Shown: positions 1-11,811 of the stretch, one piece after another
Layout of the letters: each line of letters starts with the position of its first letter
How positions within the stretch are numbered: the first letter of the stretch is position 1
From: Solen grandis
Taxonomy: Eukaryota > Mollusca > Bivalvia > Adapedonta > Solenidae
Assembly: GCA_021229015.1 (NCBI GenBank)
Contig: CM037782.1
Span: 39,766,316-39,830,315, forward strand
Length of the DNA: 64,000 nucleotides
Direction: 5' to 3'
The notes under the pieces: generated by a model
Database searches by the model: none
What the model saw: only the letters and a program-made list of their open reading frames with translations
What the model was told of the DNA's origin: nothing
Program-made: the position numbers and the translations under genes

Positions 1-40
1 CTGTAATGAACCAATTTGTAAGACACACAGAGTTACTTAC

Positions 41-178
41 CCCTGGGTCTTCTGACTCTTCCTCCGGCGAAAGAGAGCGTTTTTCACCATTCTTCATGTT
101 GTCGTTCATGGCTGTTGGTGGGCTGCCCACAGTTGCCTCTTCTTGTAATATCATAGGTCGGTGTGGGTCATGCCTAGT
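41..178 (-). CDS. Internal exon of an unrecognised gene
   Basis: On the minus strand an acceptor (tttggttttgcag, ending at 179) opens a 138-bp exon that closes at a strong donor, GG|gtaagt, at 40. Only one of the three frames is open. It reads 46 codons, phase 0 at both ends, beginning TRHDPHRPMILQEEA and ending EEESEDPG. The peptide is acidic and serine/proline-rich with no obvious fold, as in a linker or tail. The exon is close to 50% GC in a region nearer 35%, which supports coding. I do not recognise the family. The gene continues beyond the left edge of the window. It may be the same gene as the candidate exons at 4462-4536, 10398-10548 and 12891-13157, but the 4536-4462 exon ends in a phase that does not join directly to this one, so another exon would be needed. 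Confidence 0.5.
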
Positions 179-182
179 CTGC

Positions 183-1115
183 AAAACCAAATATAAGTAG
201 CTCTTGTTACCATGGAAATGGCTGTACTATACAATTTCTGGGATGCAACTTCCCCTTCCCAAGTTTGAGATGGTAAAATCAAGAAAATGCAGAGAAATAT
301 TCTGCTTTTTTCCTTGCCCTGTGCTAATCAGGTTTTGCAAACATTTTAAAAGTTTAGGAATGTAAATTTCTGCTCCCCTGCTTACACCATGGCAAGTGGG
401 ATTTTACACCCCTTAACTTATGAAATGTATGTAAAACCTGATCAACTTGATTAGTCTGATGATACTGTCCAGTGATTTAAAGGCGACAGTCTGTAGCCTG
501 ATCCCCTAACTGTTGCAAGTGGGCTCAACTTGTGCAACCATGCATTTTGAACAAACATTTGAACAAATCCTCATTACTTCATGATTTCTGAAAGTGATTT
601 CTTCAACATATGTACCCTTCAACTTCATAATAACACAATACAATATTCAAATTATACATAAAATACAATATAAAAAAAATACAAATTACCCTTGTTAAAC
701 TACCAAGATTCAATTTGACCTTTTTTTGAAAATTGAGACACAATGCTAAGGGATGGGACATGACAACATTGTAATTTTTACATGTACCCTAAAATTCACA
801 TTGTGAAGCATGGCTATAAATATAATAAAATTGAATTCTAACAAGAGAACTGCATGTAGATGCCAATGCTCGTCTGTTTTTTGTTGTTTTTTTTAAGGGG
901 GAGATAAATAAGGTCAAAATAGACCTCAGATTTATGGCCCTTGATGAGAATATAACCCTTTTGAAAGAGAACAAGTATATGAAGTTTGATGACAGATGGG
1001 TAATAGTTAATAAGTTATGGCAAATTAAATTTTTTCACCAGGACAACACCAGCAATGACAACGACACCAGAAGGATGACAATACCAGAGGAATGACAATA
1101 GCTTGACTTTTTTCT
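183..1115. other. Unannotated AT-rich stretch
   Basis: Likely intron or intergenic DNA. I see no open frame with splice sites and no recognisable repeat. A-rich tracts occur near 655-685. Confidence 0.6.
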
Positions 1116-1355
1116 TTAACCCTTTCCCTCATATAGACTCATTTTGACGCACTCAATAGGTATCACATAAAGCCTGATCTGCAGAAAACCAGTTAAACCT
1201 TACCAAATTTAATTACAAAATCCTCATTTCCAGACCACTGAGGAGCAGCGAACAGCATAAAACCTGATCAGCCTGCGAGTTATTCGCAGGCTGATCTGGT
1301 TTTATGCTGTTCGCATAGGTCTTTTCATGGTGTCCTCTATGAGGGAAAGGGTTAA
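1116..1355. mobile_element. Palindromic TTAA-bounded MITE, family A, copy 1
   Basis: A 240-bp element runs from TTAACCCTTTCCCTCA to its mirror TGAGGGAAAGGGTTAA. It has a strong central palindrome (CCTGCGAGTTATTCGCAGG) and the subterminal motifs 'gcgaacagcataaaac' in inverted orientation. TTAA at both ends followed by CCCTTT is the signature of piggyBac-type targets, so a non-autonomous piggyBac-like origin is inferred. Further copies are at 11495, 24901 and 45495. Confidence 0.8.
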
Positions 1356-2196
1356 ATAACACAATACATTGACTTTTTTCTTTAAATAAAAGATGAGCTA
1401 AAAATAAACTTAGCTGCTGATTAGGTAGCACATCACACTAACTGTAGTTGCAGCTTTGCATGACTTGGAAGGATTTCTTGGACGGGTACATATTTTTCAT
1501 TCAAATGACTTATAGCCTTTAAAGTTCATTTCATTTCATGTCATCTTTCTGGTGTCATTCATTTTGCAAGGATAGGGAGATGTGTAAGCAGAATATGTGT
1601 GTTTATAACCCTTCTACTTGCAGGTAATTTTTGCCAAAGTGACAAAATGGGGTGCCATAGTAGATTTTGAGCTTCTATGGAATTTCATTGTAGATCTGCA
1701 ATGTTATGATTGATATGTCCTCCATATATAAGGTGTTTGGGATCTGGAATATTGCTTGAGTGAAGTTGACAGGTTGAGTGCTAGCTCATAAAAGTTGATT
1801 GCCAGGTGTAAGGGGGATAACTCTTAAGTCCCTATTTAGCTCAGAAACACACCATTTTAAACCATTTTAGCCCGTTGAAAAATAAGGTAATTCTGAAAGT
1901 CATTCTCAACAATTTTTCAGTGTAACAGTAACATCACAAGGGAAATGAGAAGTAACAAACAATATTAAACCTGATCAGCTTGTAAGTTACTCACTGTCTG
2001 ATATCTATTATACTGGCTGAGGTTGTTGTAATGCTGATGGCATTCATTGGGTAAAAGTATTAAAGAAAAAGCTTTTGTATGGATAGATTTGAAAATCGAT
2101 GAATTATTGAGTAAATTGCTATTCAAAAAAGTATTTAAAAGTGAAATATACTGGAGTTAATACTGAGGAATGATGTCCCCAAGGGTTATAGGATAT
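1356..2196. other. Unannotated stretch
   Basis: No gene or named repeat seen. A short fragment resembling the centre of MITE family A ('aacctgatcagcttgtaagttactc') lies near 1965-1995. Confidence 0.5.
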
Positions 2197-2428
<232 letters not shown>

Positions 2429-2988
2429 ACTTTCATTATCAATTATCTCCCCTTGGAGATGTCCAGTGTCAGGGTATTTTTACCTTCTTAACAGTAGACG
2501 GTTACATATAAAAATCTCCATCAAATTGGGGGAGGGGGCAGCTGCCTATGGAAAAACCCAGTGAACAATAAGTCTCCAAACTTCATTTGGGAGACTTAAA
2601 ATTATGAAGCTAATGTAACCTTATTTACTTTGCCATATTTACTTTCTAATAGTTATACCAAAGAAGATATTTTACTTTCGAAGTAACATATTACAACACT
2701 GAAACTGGTTTCCAGAGTGAAGAGAGTGCTCATAAACAATGTCATGGTGAAAAAAAACTCTGTCAAATTGTGAAAATTGCTTGTTTTCCCCCCACAAAAA
2801 GGGCTAGGGCTCCTTCCCCAAAACTGGAAAAAAGGCCTAGGATGTACTATCTTTATGTGAACTAGTATTGAAATCTATCAAACAGTTTCACAAGATCTAT
2901 GAACAGACAGGACAGACAGACAGATGACAGGTGGACAGTGTGATTCCTGTATGCCTTTCTTTACAGGGCTCCTTCAGAATATCATATA
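2429..2988. other. Unannotated stretch
   Basis: Simple non-coding DNA with G-rich (2527-2540) and C-rich (2788-2795) tracts and a small hairpin at 2572-2598 (agtctccaaa...tttgggagact). Confidence 0.5.
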
Positions 2989-3362
2989 TCAAGAGGGCCA
3001 TAGAGGCTCTGGATCGCTCACCTGAGTATAAGGTTACCCAAGCAATATCTGTATTAAAACATTTTGAAATCTGGCCAGTAGTTTTGAAGGAGATGATTTT
3101 TAAAGTTTTCATAATTCATTTCTTTCCATTGCCATTGCAACCAGAGTTCTACATGGACCTAGTTTATTTTAACAACTTTTTTCACCCAAAGATCATCCCT
3201 GCCAAGTTTAATCAAATTCTGTCCAGTGGTTTCAGAGGAGATGTTGTTTAAAGCAAATTGTTGACGACGCACGACACACTACAACGGACGACACACTACA
3301 ACGGACGCAGGTTGATCCTAATAGATCACCATGAGCATGTTGTGCTCAGGTGAGCTAAAAAG
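2989..3362 (+). repeat. Bivalve-type 'GCTCACCTGAG' interspersed repeat, copy 1
   Basis: It starts at 'aagagggccat' with 'gatcgctcacctgag' and ends near 'caggtgagctaaaa', so the termini are short inverted repeats (CTCACCTGAG / CTCAGGTGAG). The interior has phrases shared with the copies at 4900, 23098 and 24271, such as 'ttttgaaggagatgat' and 'tgttgacgacgcacgac'. The small open frames here are repeat-derived. Confidence 0.75.
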
Positions 3363-3514
3363 GGCCATCACTGCATGAACAAAATCAACATCTCAAACTG
3401 CAGTTATTCCCCTTTTCAGTCTTCTATTTGGTTATATTTCAAATGAAATTCAAGTATACCCTTAAGAGGAATCTTATCTGTCCCATCAACAGTATCACAG
3501 TAACCATGGTAACT

Positions 3515-3725
3515 GTATACTTTTTATACCACAGGCTGGTATCATCCTACCATAATGTGGTATCAGTCAGTATCCCTAACCTAGTCACATTACCTTCACA
3601 CTAGGCCAACCAGTCCTGGAAATACCTTTACAATTATAGTGAGTGCCAAACCAGGGAGATAATTATACAAGTACCATTTTCAACCGCATATAGTGGCTAG
3701 GGATTGAAACCACATCCTCCTATAG
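3515..3725 (-). mobile_element. SINE family 2, partial diverged copy
   Basis: It shares the order of phrases seen in the fuller copies at 18940, 27570 and 36075: 'ggtatcat...', 'cctagtcacattacc', 'aggccaaccagtcctgg' and 'agtaccattttcaac'. Orientation is opposite to the plus-strand copy at 35104. Confidence 0.6.
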
Positions 3726-3869
3726 GACAGACGGTGTAACCCTCAGGCATGGAATGGCCAGGAATGGCCTTTGTGATTTTACTTATGGGATGGAGACTGA
3801 ACACACACTGATTAGTAAAAAATACATTGATGTCTGATCTGATTTCCTTTACCTTATATAGAAATTTTT

Positions 3870-4056
3870 CGACATGTTGGCAAACAGAGCAAACCAAGAT
3901 CAGACAGCTCCTTCAAGATTTCTCTATTTGCTCATACTATTCTTAATAAGTCTGCATGGCTAAGAAGACTTCATTGTTTCTTTTACCAAAAAAGTTAAAT
4001 TAATATTAATTGCCATAAATTTATACATGAATATTCATGATGAGAAGGGCTGAACA
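3870..4056. mobile_element. Degenerate MITE family B copy
   Basis: Contains the family-B phrases 'ttggcaaacagagcaaacc', 'gatcagacagctcc' and 'catgaatattcatgatgag', as in the intact copy at 46695-46943, but the TTAACCC end is lost and the right end has mutated to 'gagaagggctgaac'. Confidence 0.6.
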
Positions 4057-4061
4057 AAGTA

Positions 4062-4416
4062 CAGTGTGACTTCCGAAATCCAAAACACACGTTGGATTGG
4101 CCAAAAGGTTCGGATTTTGGAAGTTTCCAGAATTCAGAAGGATGGAATGATCTGTTTTAAACATGAAGAAGTTTCAAACAACAGTGTGTTTTAAGGTACT
4201 GAATAGAGCTGTTATTGTTCTTATATGCGTATTAGGGTTCGATATAGCCCAAAATTTACAAAAATATTGCCCAGATTTCAGAATTTAGAAGTTCCGGAAT
4301 TCAGACTTATGATTTATATAGAAAATAGATTTTGGGAGAATTTTGGAACCCAGAAAATCTTCTGTATTTCATAAGTTTCTAGATTTTAGAAGGTCCAAAT
4401 TTCAGAAGTTACACTG
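4062..4416. mobile_element. Pogo/Tc1-like non-autonomous element
   Basis: The termini are inverted: left CAGTGTGACTTCCGAAATCC and right (reverse complement) CAGTGTAACTTCTGAAATTT. The interior is about 355 bp and repeats 'cagaattcagaag'-type phrases. Ends beginning CAGT next to T/A-rich flanks suggest the pogo/Tigger group. No transposase is present. Confidence 0.65.
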
Positions 4417-4461
4417 TGTTTTCCTGAGATCTGTTAAGTAGTGGTGGTGATGCCTACCTAC

Positions 4462-4536
4462 CTCACAAATGATCCAGAATCATTTCCATCTTCATATACC
4501 CAGTGATAACCCTTTACAAGCTGAACCCAATCTCTC
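4462..4536 (-). CDS. Candidate exon, unrecognised gene
   Basis: Minus strand: the acceptor 'ccaggttttgcag' precedes 75 bp that end at the donor GTGAG|gtaggt. The open frame starts by completing a codon with one base and leaves two bases, reading RDWVQLVKGYHWVYEDGNDS then GSFVR. Entry phase matches the end of the candidate at 10398 (TG + G = Trp). The aromatic-rich composition looks like a globular domain, but I cannot assign a family. Short open frames between splice-like sites are common by chance in AT-rich DNA, so this needs transcript support. Confidence 0.35.
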
Positions 4537-4899
4537 CTGCAAAACCTGGAAAACATTTCGAGCTATGATTAAGTGTCAGGCTGGGGGATACCAATAAAAC
4601 ATCAACTAAATATTCATAATTGCAACAATTTGACATTCACTTCCCTATGCGTCAGAACATTCATTGAAATAAGGTAAAGGTTTTTATATTTTTTAGGATA
4701 TCTTTCAAGAGAGATGTAGGGGAGTGTTTAATTTGTGCAAAGCAAATAATGTGGTTATCTGTTATTCAAGCAGAGGGACTACCGGATGGAGGTTACATAC
4801 TATTCAGGATGCACTTTCACAAATTGACAGCATTTCTGTATATAGCAATAATTTTTTTCACTGACACTGCAGCTGGCATGAGGAAATCAGAGTACCTGG

Positions 4900-5427
4900 A
4901 AACAAGAGGGCCAGTATGGCCCTATATCGCTCACCTGAGAACCACTGTTCAAAAGGAGCAATGTTGGTAACCATAAAACATCTGTGCCAAAACATTTTAA
5001 AATGTGGCAAAAGTTTTGGAGCAAAAGTCTTTTAAAGTTTTCACTTTATAGAGGCAAATTAACCCTGTCCCTGGTGGCCATATTCTTTTAACAGATCAGA
5101 ATAATTTTAGCAATCATGGTAGAGGGTTACCCAAGGAACATCTGTATCAAAACATTTTGAAATCAAGTAAGTAGTTTTGAAGGAAATGTTTTTTTAAATT
5201 TTCTTCCCTTTTTTTATATTCATTGCCATGGCAACCAGAGTTCTACATGGATCAACTTTATTTAAGCAACTTTTGTGAAGGTTCACCCAAGGATCATCCC
5301 TGCCAAGTTCAATCAAATTCTTTCCAGCGGTTTCAGAGTAGATGTCATTTAAAGCAAATTGTTGACGAAGCATGACGGACGACGATGACGGACGCAGGGT
5401 GATCACAAAAGCGTAACATAAGCACGT
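4900..5427 (+). repeat. 'GCTCACCTGAG' interspersed repeat, copy 2 (long form)
   Basis: Starts 'aaacaagagggccag...atcgctcacctgag' and ends 'gacgacgatgacggacgcag' then 'gatcacaaaagc'. It includes a partly duplicated middle section: 'cccaaggaacatctgtatc' followed by 'ttgccatggcaaccagag'. The 94-codon minus-strand frame at 5194-5478 is its antisense. Confidence 0.75.
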
Positions 5428-5557
5428 TGGCCCATCCACATACAGCCAGATGGAACAAGGGCTGCTTGGTTTGACCACGACCCCACACCCCCTTTTTTCC
5501 TTCTTTTTTTTTTTTTTTTTAGAAAATGTGCATCTGTTTGATGAGCAAACAGTGGAT

Positions 5558-5870
5558 TAAACAAGAAGGCCATGATCTAACTCTGAATCACTCAACTAAG
5601 GACCATGCAAGGTTGGATAAAAAATTGTGGCCTCTTGGGTTTGAGGATTTGACCCAGTAGCCTACTTTTTGACCCCACATGACCCCATTCTCATCCAAGA
5701 CTTTTTTTATGCAAACAAACATACTGACCAAGTTCTGTGGAGAACATGGTCCCTAAGGTGTTCAAAACATTTTTCAAGGTTTTGACCCTGAGACTAAAAC
5801 TTCACATTATCAGTACCAAAGATGGTCTCCTGTACGTCACCTAATGATTCTGATACAAGAAAGTTGTTAA
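5558..5870 (+). repeat. Related bivalve repeat fragment
   Basis: Begins 'acaagaaggccatgatc' and carries phrases such as 'gtttgaggatttgaccc' and 'gaccaagttctgtggag', similar to the element end at 24361-24480. It is a diverged relative of the GCTCACCTGAG family. Confidence 0.5.
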
Positions 5871-6870
5871 GCTATTTCGCATTTATTTTCAAAATTTTAC
5901 TAAATGGTTTTTTTTTATACAAGTATGCCTGCCAACCTTTGACAGAAATTTTGGACTTGACAAACTGTTTTAAAAATATTTCAACCTAAATGAATTCAAA
6001 GTTCCTGGGATATGCACCAAGTATGCCTGTCAACCTTTGAAAGAAATCAAAGACAGGCCTACTTATTGCAGAAGTTGTTGAACAGCAGTTGATAACAGTT
6101 ATTAAACAGCCAGATGGAGAGATGGACAAACAAGCTAGATGACTGATGTATACCATCAATTGTATTAAAATTAATTTCTTATTTTGTCCGGGTATACAAG
6201 ATTAATAGCGTTAATTCCCCACCAACTGATTTAAATGAGGATCATACTGTTTCTTGGAAGAGCTATGAATTTTAATGTTCCATTTAAATTAAAAATGCAC
6301 ACACAATCTGTCCTGACATTTCATTTGATGAGATATTAATAGTTTGTTATATGTCATGCTTTGTCCAATTATGTAATGCTTGGTACTGATTTATGCGAAA
6401 CTGTAGAATGTTTGATTGTTTAGAAAATTCAAAAATATGCACAGTGGAAATCACCTTTACATTTATGAAAATATGGTGGATTTTGGGAACATAATGTCAT
6501 GACTCAGGCAAATTTCATCATGAAATTAGTTTTCGATATTGATACAGAGAGTCTCGAGGCTTTGCGATTTATCGTTTAAGTGACATTATGGATGAGGGTG
6601 TAGCATCAATGTCAATATGATGATAAATACACTCCTTGCTAAACATGTTCATATGAAGTATTTTCCATGATAAAGATGGTGGCATATGTGGTCATTTAAC
6701 AAGGCTTTCAGACGCTAGAGTATGTAGAGAAAACCTGTATGTCTAATCAGACTTGCACCACACCCTTTTACAAATGTGGCCAAAATATAAAACCCAAGAT
6801 CAAATCCTGATGAGAAGTGAAACGTATTATTACTATGGTATATACAATGAATGTACCATTTTTACAGAGA
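5871..6870. other. Unannotated stretch
   Basis: AT-rich. The only structure seen is a direct repeat of about 28 bp, near 5924 and 6020 ('agtatgcctgycaaccttt'). Confidence 0.5.
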
Positions 6871-7120
6871 CTTGACTATTTGAGCTTTACCGTCGCTTTG
6901 ACAGTTTTTCAGTCATATAGCAATGTCCAGCTAATTACAGGTGGAAGAAGACCCCGAATGCATGGAGGCATCCGGGTAGTACCACCGACCTACCACAAGC
7001 CAGCTGGAAGGCTTCCTCACATGAAAATCCAAATTACCCTGCCTGGATTTGAACCCATGCGATGAGGGGCTGAGTGAGTGTTTAAGTCAGGGACTTTACC
7101 CTCTCAGCCACGGAGGCCCC
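6871..7120 (-). mobile_element. SINE family 1 (tRNA-headed), minus copy
   Basis: Reverse complement reads from 'ggggcctccgtggctgagag' through a pol III box B-like 'gggttcaaatcc' to a tail with 'cagctggcttgtggtagg' and 'taattagctggacattgc'. It matches the plus-strand copy at 33223-33445 phrase by phrase. The tRNA-like head marks it as a tRNA-derived SINE. Confidence 0.75.
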
Positions 7121-7451
7121 TTTTTTACAGAGATTCCGAATAATATTCTTTGTGATTTATCAAAGACATATTATTATTTTCCAATGTATTTTCATTGTTT
7201 ATTTGGTTTAACACCTTGTCAAAAGTATTTCTGTCATTTTGAGACTATGAGTACCATTTTTTTATTATAAACCTTAACCTCATGAATATTGATGTAAAAA
7301 AGACTTAATGAATATCAATTAACTGGACTAGAACCAGTACATGAAGCAATCAATATTTCTTTGCCATGCAGACAATGTAGAATCTGCTGAACAAACAGAG
7401 GGGAACCTGACATTGAGGGAGCTGTCTGATCTGGGACAAAACATGTCTAGA

Positions 7452-7988
7452 TAAGGTATTAGATAGTGTCATGCCAGGGGCCTCACAGAGATAGTAGCTA
7501 GTGTCATGCCAGGGGCCTCACAGTGATAGTAGCTAGTGTCATGCCAGGGGCCTCACAGAGATAGTAGCTAGTGTCATGTCAGGGGCCTCACACAGATAGA
7601 AGCTAGTGTCATGCCAGGGGCCTCACAGAGATAGTAGCTAGTGTCATGCCAGGGGCCTCACAGAGATAGTAGCTAGTGTCATGCCAGGGGCCTCACAGAG
7701 ATAGTAGCTAGTGTCATGCCAGGGGCCTCACAGAAGGGCCTCACAGGATAGAGCTAGTGTCATGCAGGGGCCTCACAGAGATAGTAGCTAGTGTCATGCC
7801 AGGGGCCTCACAGTGATAGTAGCTAGTTTCATGCCAGGGGCCTCACAGTGATAGTAGCTAGTGTCATGCCAGGGGCCTCACAGTGATAGTAGCTAGTGTC
7901 ATGCCAGGGGCCTCACAGTGATAGTAGCTAGTGTCATGCCAGGGGCCTCACAGTGATAGTAGCTAGTGTCATGCCAGGGGCCTCACAC
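7452..7988. repeat. 35-bp minisatellite, about 15 copies
   Basis: The unit is 'gatagtagctagtgtcatg' + 'ccaggggcctcacaga'. Copies are 95-100% alike except for one disrupted unit near 7728-7770 with a duplicated 'agggcctcaca' and deletions. An a/t variant at 'cacag[a/t]gatag' separates early units from late units, which indicates segmental expansion. Confidence 0.95.
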
Positions 7989-9268
7989 TCTGATGAAACC
8001 CTTATACAAAGTGCTGAAGGCACTGAAGTTGTGTGTGTCTCAAACGTAAGAGTGTTTGAAGAGCTGCAAGTCGATCACCAATAATTAAATTCACTTCGAT
8101 AAACAAAAGAAATGCAGCATTCCTGTTCTCTCAGAGCTATCAGAGCTTTGATTTGTATTCATGCAGTAGTTTATCTACGACAAATTCTATTTATAGATTG
8201 AAGTTATTATGCAAATTTTCTGTATAGGTCACAAGCTCCGAACTCATTTCCGATAGTAGATATACAGGTTTCACTCATTTTTTAGTGTAAGAAATAACCC
8301 TTGGCGATATCTGAGGTAGATAGATTGATGTGATTATTAGTATGTTACAATGATTTGATTTGGACTTCACATGGGTTATTGTTACAGCCTAAAATGACAG
8401 AACGCTGCACATTTACTATCAAATTTATTTGCAAGCCACCTTTGCATCAAAACAAATTATATTCGTGCGCTTGGTAAAGTGATCACGTGATAAAAACAGT
8501 TACATCATTCCATTGCAGTTACATTAGCATAGAAAAATAAGTCCTATAATGTTTTCATGTCACAGGCAATTTTTATAACCTGTATGTATTTACTTTTGAC
8601 ACAGCATTGATTTTTCAGCATTTTTGCTTAATTCTATAATACTTATGTTGTAGAGATATATATACAATTGTTCAGTCATATTTACACTATTGAGTTTTAC
8701 ACTATCGGTTTTACATCTAGGAGAACGGGAGTTGAAAACGTAGCATTATAGTTGGTGTGACTGACGTCATACACAACTAAAAAGGACAAGTCCAATTTAA
8801 ATTTTCAGCATGGTAAGGGTTAAATAAATCAGATTTGACTAGCAATGATCTTGAAATTAATTCATGTCTTTGTATACAACAAGCCTATCTTCTCATTTCT
8901 ACACTATAAAAAGTATCTCCAATCCTTTTAAAAGTCTCTGTATAAAAGAAAGACAAAAAAATGTTAAACTAGATGTGCTGGTACAAATGCCCCCGCATGC
9001 AATATAATTATAAAGCAAAGATTTTCTCAGTTCACAGGCCATTATACATTCCATTCAGAAATATATTCAAGGGATAACGGAATGATAGAGTAGTGACATG
9101 AGTAACGCTTTAAACTCAAGCCACTTGGGGCATAAAGAAAACATACAAAATATAACAGCACAACATAAACTGTACTTCAAGTTATATACAAGAGTGTTCT
9201 CTGGAACACATATGTCACCAGCTGAAGCGTGACTGAAAAAGTGTGACGGGCAGACAGACGATGACTTG
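7989..9268. other. Unannotated stretch
   Basis: No gene seen. The part at about 8970-9265 ('tagatgtgctggtacaaatg ... gacgggcagacagacgatg') has the style of bivalve interspersed repeats, with a partner-like phrase at 10190-10260. Confidence 0.45.
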
Positions 9269-9520
9269 ACTTGACTGTTTGAGTTTACCATCGCTTCGAC
9301 AGTATTTCAGTCATATAGCGATGTCCAGCTAATTACAGGTGGAGGAAGACCCCGAATGCACAGAGGCATCTGGGTAGAACCACCGACCTACCGCAAGCCA
9401 GCTGGAAGGCTTCCTCACATGAAAATCCGAAAGACCCTGCCGGGTTTCGAACCCACGAGGTGAGGGGCTGAGTGAGTATTAAAGTCAGTGACTTTACCCT
9501 CTCGGCCATGGGGGCCCCCT
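9269..9520 (-). mobile_element. SINE family 1, minus copy
   Basis: Same arrangement as 6871-7120: 'gggggcccccatggccgaga' head (reverse complement), box B-like 'gggttcgaaaccc', then 'cagctggcttgcggtaggtc' body. Similarity to the other copies is high, so the family is fairly young. Confidence 0.75.
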
Positions 9521-9697
9521 AGATAGGATGAAAAAAGTGATCCCTATGTGTTACCTCTGTGTACAGCAGGTGACACAACAAGTACATGCTACTGAGTATT
9601 AACCAATGACGTGGTCATCACTGTAGAGTGTACAAGTGTTTTCCCTTGTATGTCATCAAAGACCAAACCACGGACCCAACAGTCAGAATCAAAGACC

Positions 9698-9890
9698 TGG
9701 GGCCGTATTCATAAAGCTCCTTAGGAAAAAATTCCCTTATTTCAAAGATTTTCCTTATAATCACATAGATTTCTTTTAGTTATTAAGGATTTCCTTAAAT
9801 CTTATTTATAAAACACCTTAGGAGATTTATTCCAGTTAAGGAATTATTTTCCTTAAAAACTAAGGAGCTTTATGAATATGTATGGCCCCA
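9698..9890. mobile_element. Palindromic MITE (GGGGCCGTATTCATAAAGC type)
   Basis: The 193-bp element begins TGGGGCCGTATTCATAAAGC and ends with the near mirror GAATATGTATGGCCCCA. 'CTCCTTAGGA' pairs with 'CTAAGGAGC', and the AT-rich interior is itself built of 'ccttaa/ttaagg' motifs. It folds into one long hairpin and has no coding capacity. Confidence 0.8.
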
Positions 9891-10397
9891 AAAATACAGA
9901 CTGCTCTCCGTCTAATTAAATATGCGTGATTCAGTGACTCAGTATTGTTAAGGTTACTGAAACACACCTAGGTCTCAACTTCAGTTGAGAATCATGAGGT
10001 CTAAATGATGCCTTCCAAGACATAAGGTCTATCAAAGTAAAAATATAGGTGCTCATGACAAACATTTACTTGCCTGTCAGATGGATCAGGACCTGTGGGA
10101 TTTTAGATGAACAGACAGATGGAGAGATTGCTGAGTTGTCTCCAATATATAAAACCCACTAAAACAAGAAGTTTTCCTGGAAACAACATGCGTCCCCCAC
10201 TGAAAGAGATGTGACAGAAAAAGTGTGACAGACAAAATGTGACAGACAGACAAATGGAGGGTGAAGTGATCCTAAAAGCTACCCTTGCAACAGTGATGAC
10301 TGTCAGAGATATTTCACTTACTGCTGGGCTAAAACTAAGGTTGACCATCAACATAACAATCTGGCATCTTACCGGCAGCACCAGTTGGGCTTGTTAC

Positions 10398-10548
10398 CAC
10401 AGTGCCAAGAACTCAAGAGTATAGACGGATTCCAGTTTCACAACGCCTCGCTGGACTCTTGATGAATCATTCAGTGGGGGCAGAAAGCCTGCTGATAAGC
10501 CACCTCTTGTAAATGAGTTACACACTGGACATTGATGGTCAGTGTGTA
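10398..10548 (-). CDS. Candidate exon with CPVC motif, unrecognised gene
   Basis: Minus-strand frame of about 50 codons, close to 48% GC. It reads NLHTDHQCPVCNSFTRGGLS then AGFLPPLNDSSRVQRGVVKL and ends ESVYTLEFLAL(W), just before an in-frame TAA. A possible donor (TGTG|gtaaca) is at 10397 and a stronger one (GCCG|gtaaga) at 10372, but the second lies past the stop. Upstream, the pyrimidine-rich 'ctccctttcctttatcttg' could serve an acceptor at 'aatgaag' (10549) or at 'acaagag' (10504). The second would join in phase to a donor at 12953. The CPVC pair suggests half of a zinc-binding site. I do not recognise the protein. Confidence 0.38.
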
Positions 10549-10559
10549 GATTAACTTCA

Positions 10560-11360
10560 TTAACCCAGTAAACATGGTAAATAGGGTGTAGTAACAGACA
10601 AGATAAAGGAAAGGGAGTTTAATTACATATAGATCTAATTCCAAAATATCCTTTACGGAAAATTAAGGCATGAGCTAAATTTAAACTGCGACTTTATATA
10701 GATCCCATAACAGGAAAACCTACAAAGATATATTGAATTCCTCCGGTATACTCAAAAATCTCTTACTTGATCTTTTTTGATATCTAAAATATAGAATGTG
10801 AAGTTGCAACTGTAATTTTGACTTATATAAAATAAATTACAACCAAATAACACCATACTAATTCATATGTTTCTTGCATAATTTACATCAGGGAGATCAA
10901 CTGATGTCCCTAGACATCCTGATTTCATTCCAACATTAAATTTATAAGGTGTTATACCTTCTGAAAGAGGTAGCATCTCCAGATAATATCAGAGATCCAG
11001 ACAGAGGCATGCACAACAACATCATCAGATGACATCACAAGCCTAGCTGCCACTGTCCTACTTCATACAGCTGATAGGCCTCGAGAAAAAAGTATTATGA
11101 TACATTATAGTTAATCAGGATTATCCTTTCCTTAATTTAATAATTTCACACATTTTTAAATGCTGTAAACGTAACACAGAGAGCTCCTACAGTATACCAT
11201 CTGATCTGGGTCTACTCTGTTTGTAAAAAAAAAATATATTGTGTGAAAGTATAAAGCTAAAATGGTGGTCCTGACTTATTAAAAATTTACCAATTAATAT
11301 ATTATTGTTATAGTTTGGTATGGTAAACCAATTCATTAGATAAAGAGTAAATTATCAAGT
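10560..11360. other. Unannotated stretch with a MITE-B fragment
   Basis: AT-rich. A fragment of MITE family B ('gagctcctacagtatacc', 'gatctgggtctactctgtt') lies near 11180-11225. Otherwise nothing seen. Confidence 0.45.
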
Positions 11361-11365
11361 TTTGA

Positions 11366-11462
11366 ATGCTGTGAAATCATTTTATTTCATGGGGATGAAA
11401 TTTCGTGGATTCGGTGAAAAAAAACATGTTCGTGGGGACAAGAATTCGTGGATTCGTGCGTT
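11366..11462. mobile_element. 'TTCGTGGGGACA' dispersed element fragment, copy 1
   Basis: Contains 'tgtgaaatcattttatttc', 'tttcgtggattcgg' and 'gttcgtggggacaag'. The same phrases occur, partly reverse-complemented, at 13597-13690 and 16590-16690. It is a short non-coding dispersed repeat built from TTCGTGG units. Confidence 0.55.
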
Positions 11463-11494
11463 AGAAAAAAATATATATTTTTTTAATTTATTTA

Positions 11495-11735
11495 TTAACC
11501 CTTTCCCTCATAGAGGACACCATGAAAAGACCTATGCGAACAGCATAAAACCAGATCAGCCTGCGAATAACTCGCAGGCTGATCAGGTTTTATGCTGTTC
11601 GCTGCTCCTCAGTAGTCTGGAAATGAGTATTTTGTAATTAAATTTGGTAAGGTTTAACTGTGGTTTTCTGCAGATCAGGATTATGTGATACCTATTGAGG
11701 GCGTCAAAATGAGTATATATGAGGGAAAGGGTTAA
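11495..11735. mobile_element. Palindromic TTAA-bounded MITE, family A, copy 2
   Basis: Inserted opposite to copy 1: it starts TTAACCCTTTCCCTCATAG with the 'aggacaccatgaaaagacc' side first and ends ATGAGGGAAAGGGTTAA. The central palindrome (GCGAATAACTCGC) is preserved. Confidence 0.82.
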
Positions 11736-11811
11736 TCAACGTTATCTGGACGTTGATTTGAAGACCTTTACAAAATTTAAGTTGAAAAGAATGAAGCCTA
11801 ATATATGTCAT

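Noticed and set aside
2989..3362. Conserved 106-codon gene at 2931-3251
   Set aside because: The frame lies in a dispersed repeat with several other copies in the window.
11495..11735. CRISPR-like or regulatory palindromes in the MITE centres
   Set aside because: Palindromes belong to TTAA-bounded MITEs in a eukaryotic genome; no spacer-repeat array exists.
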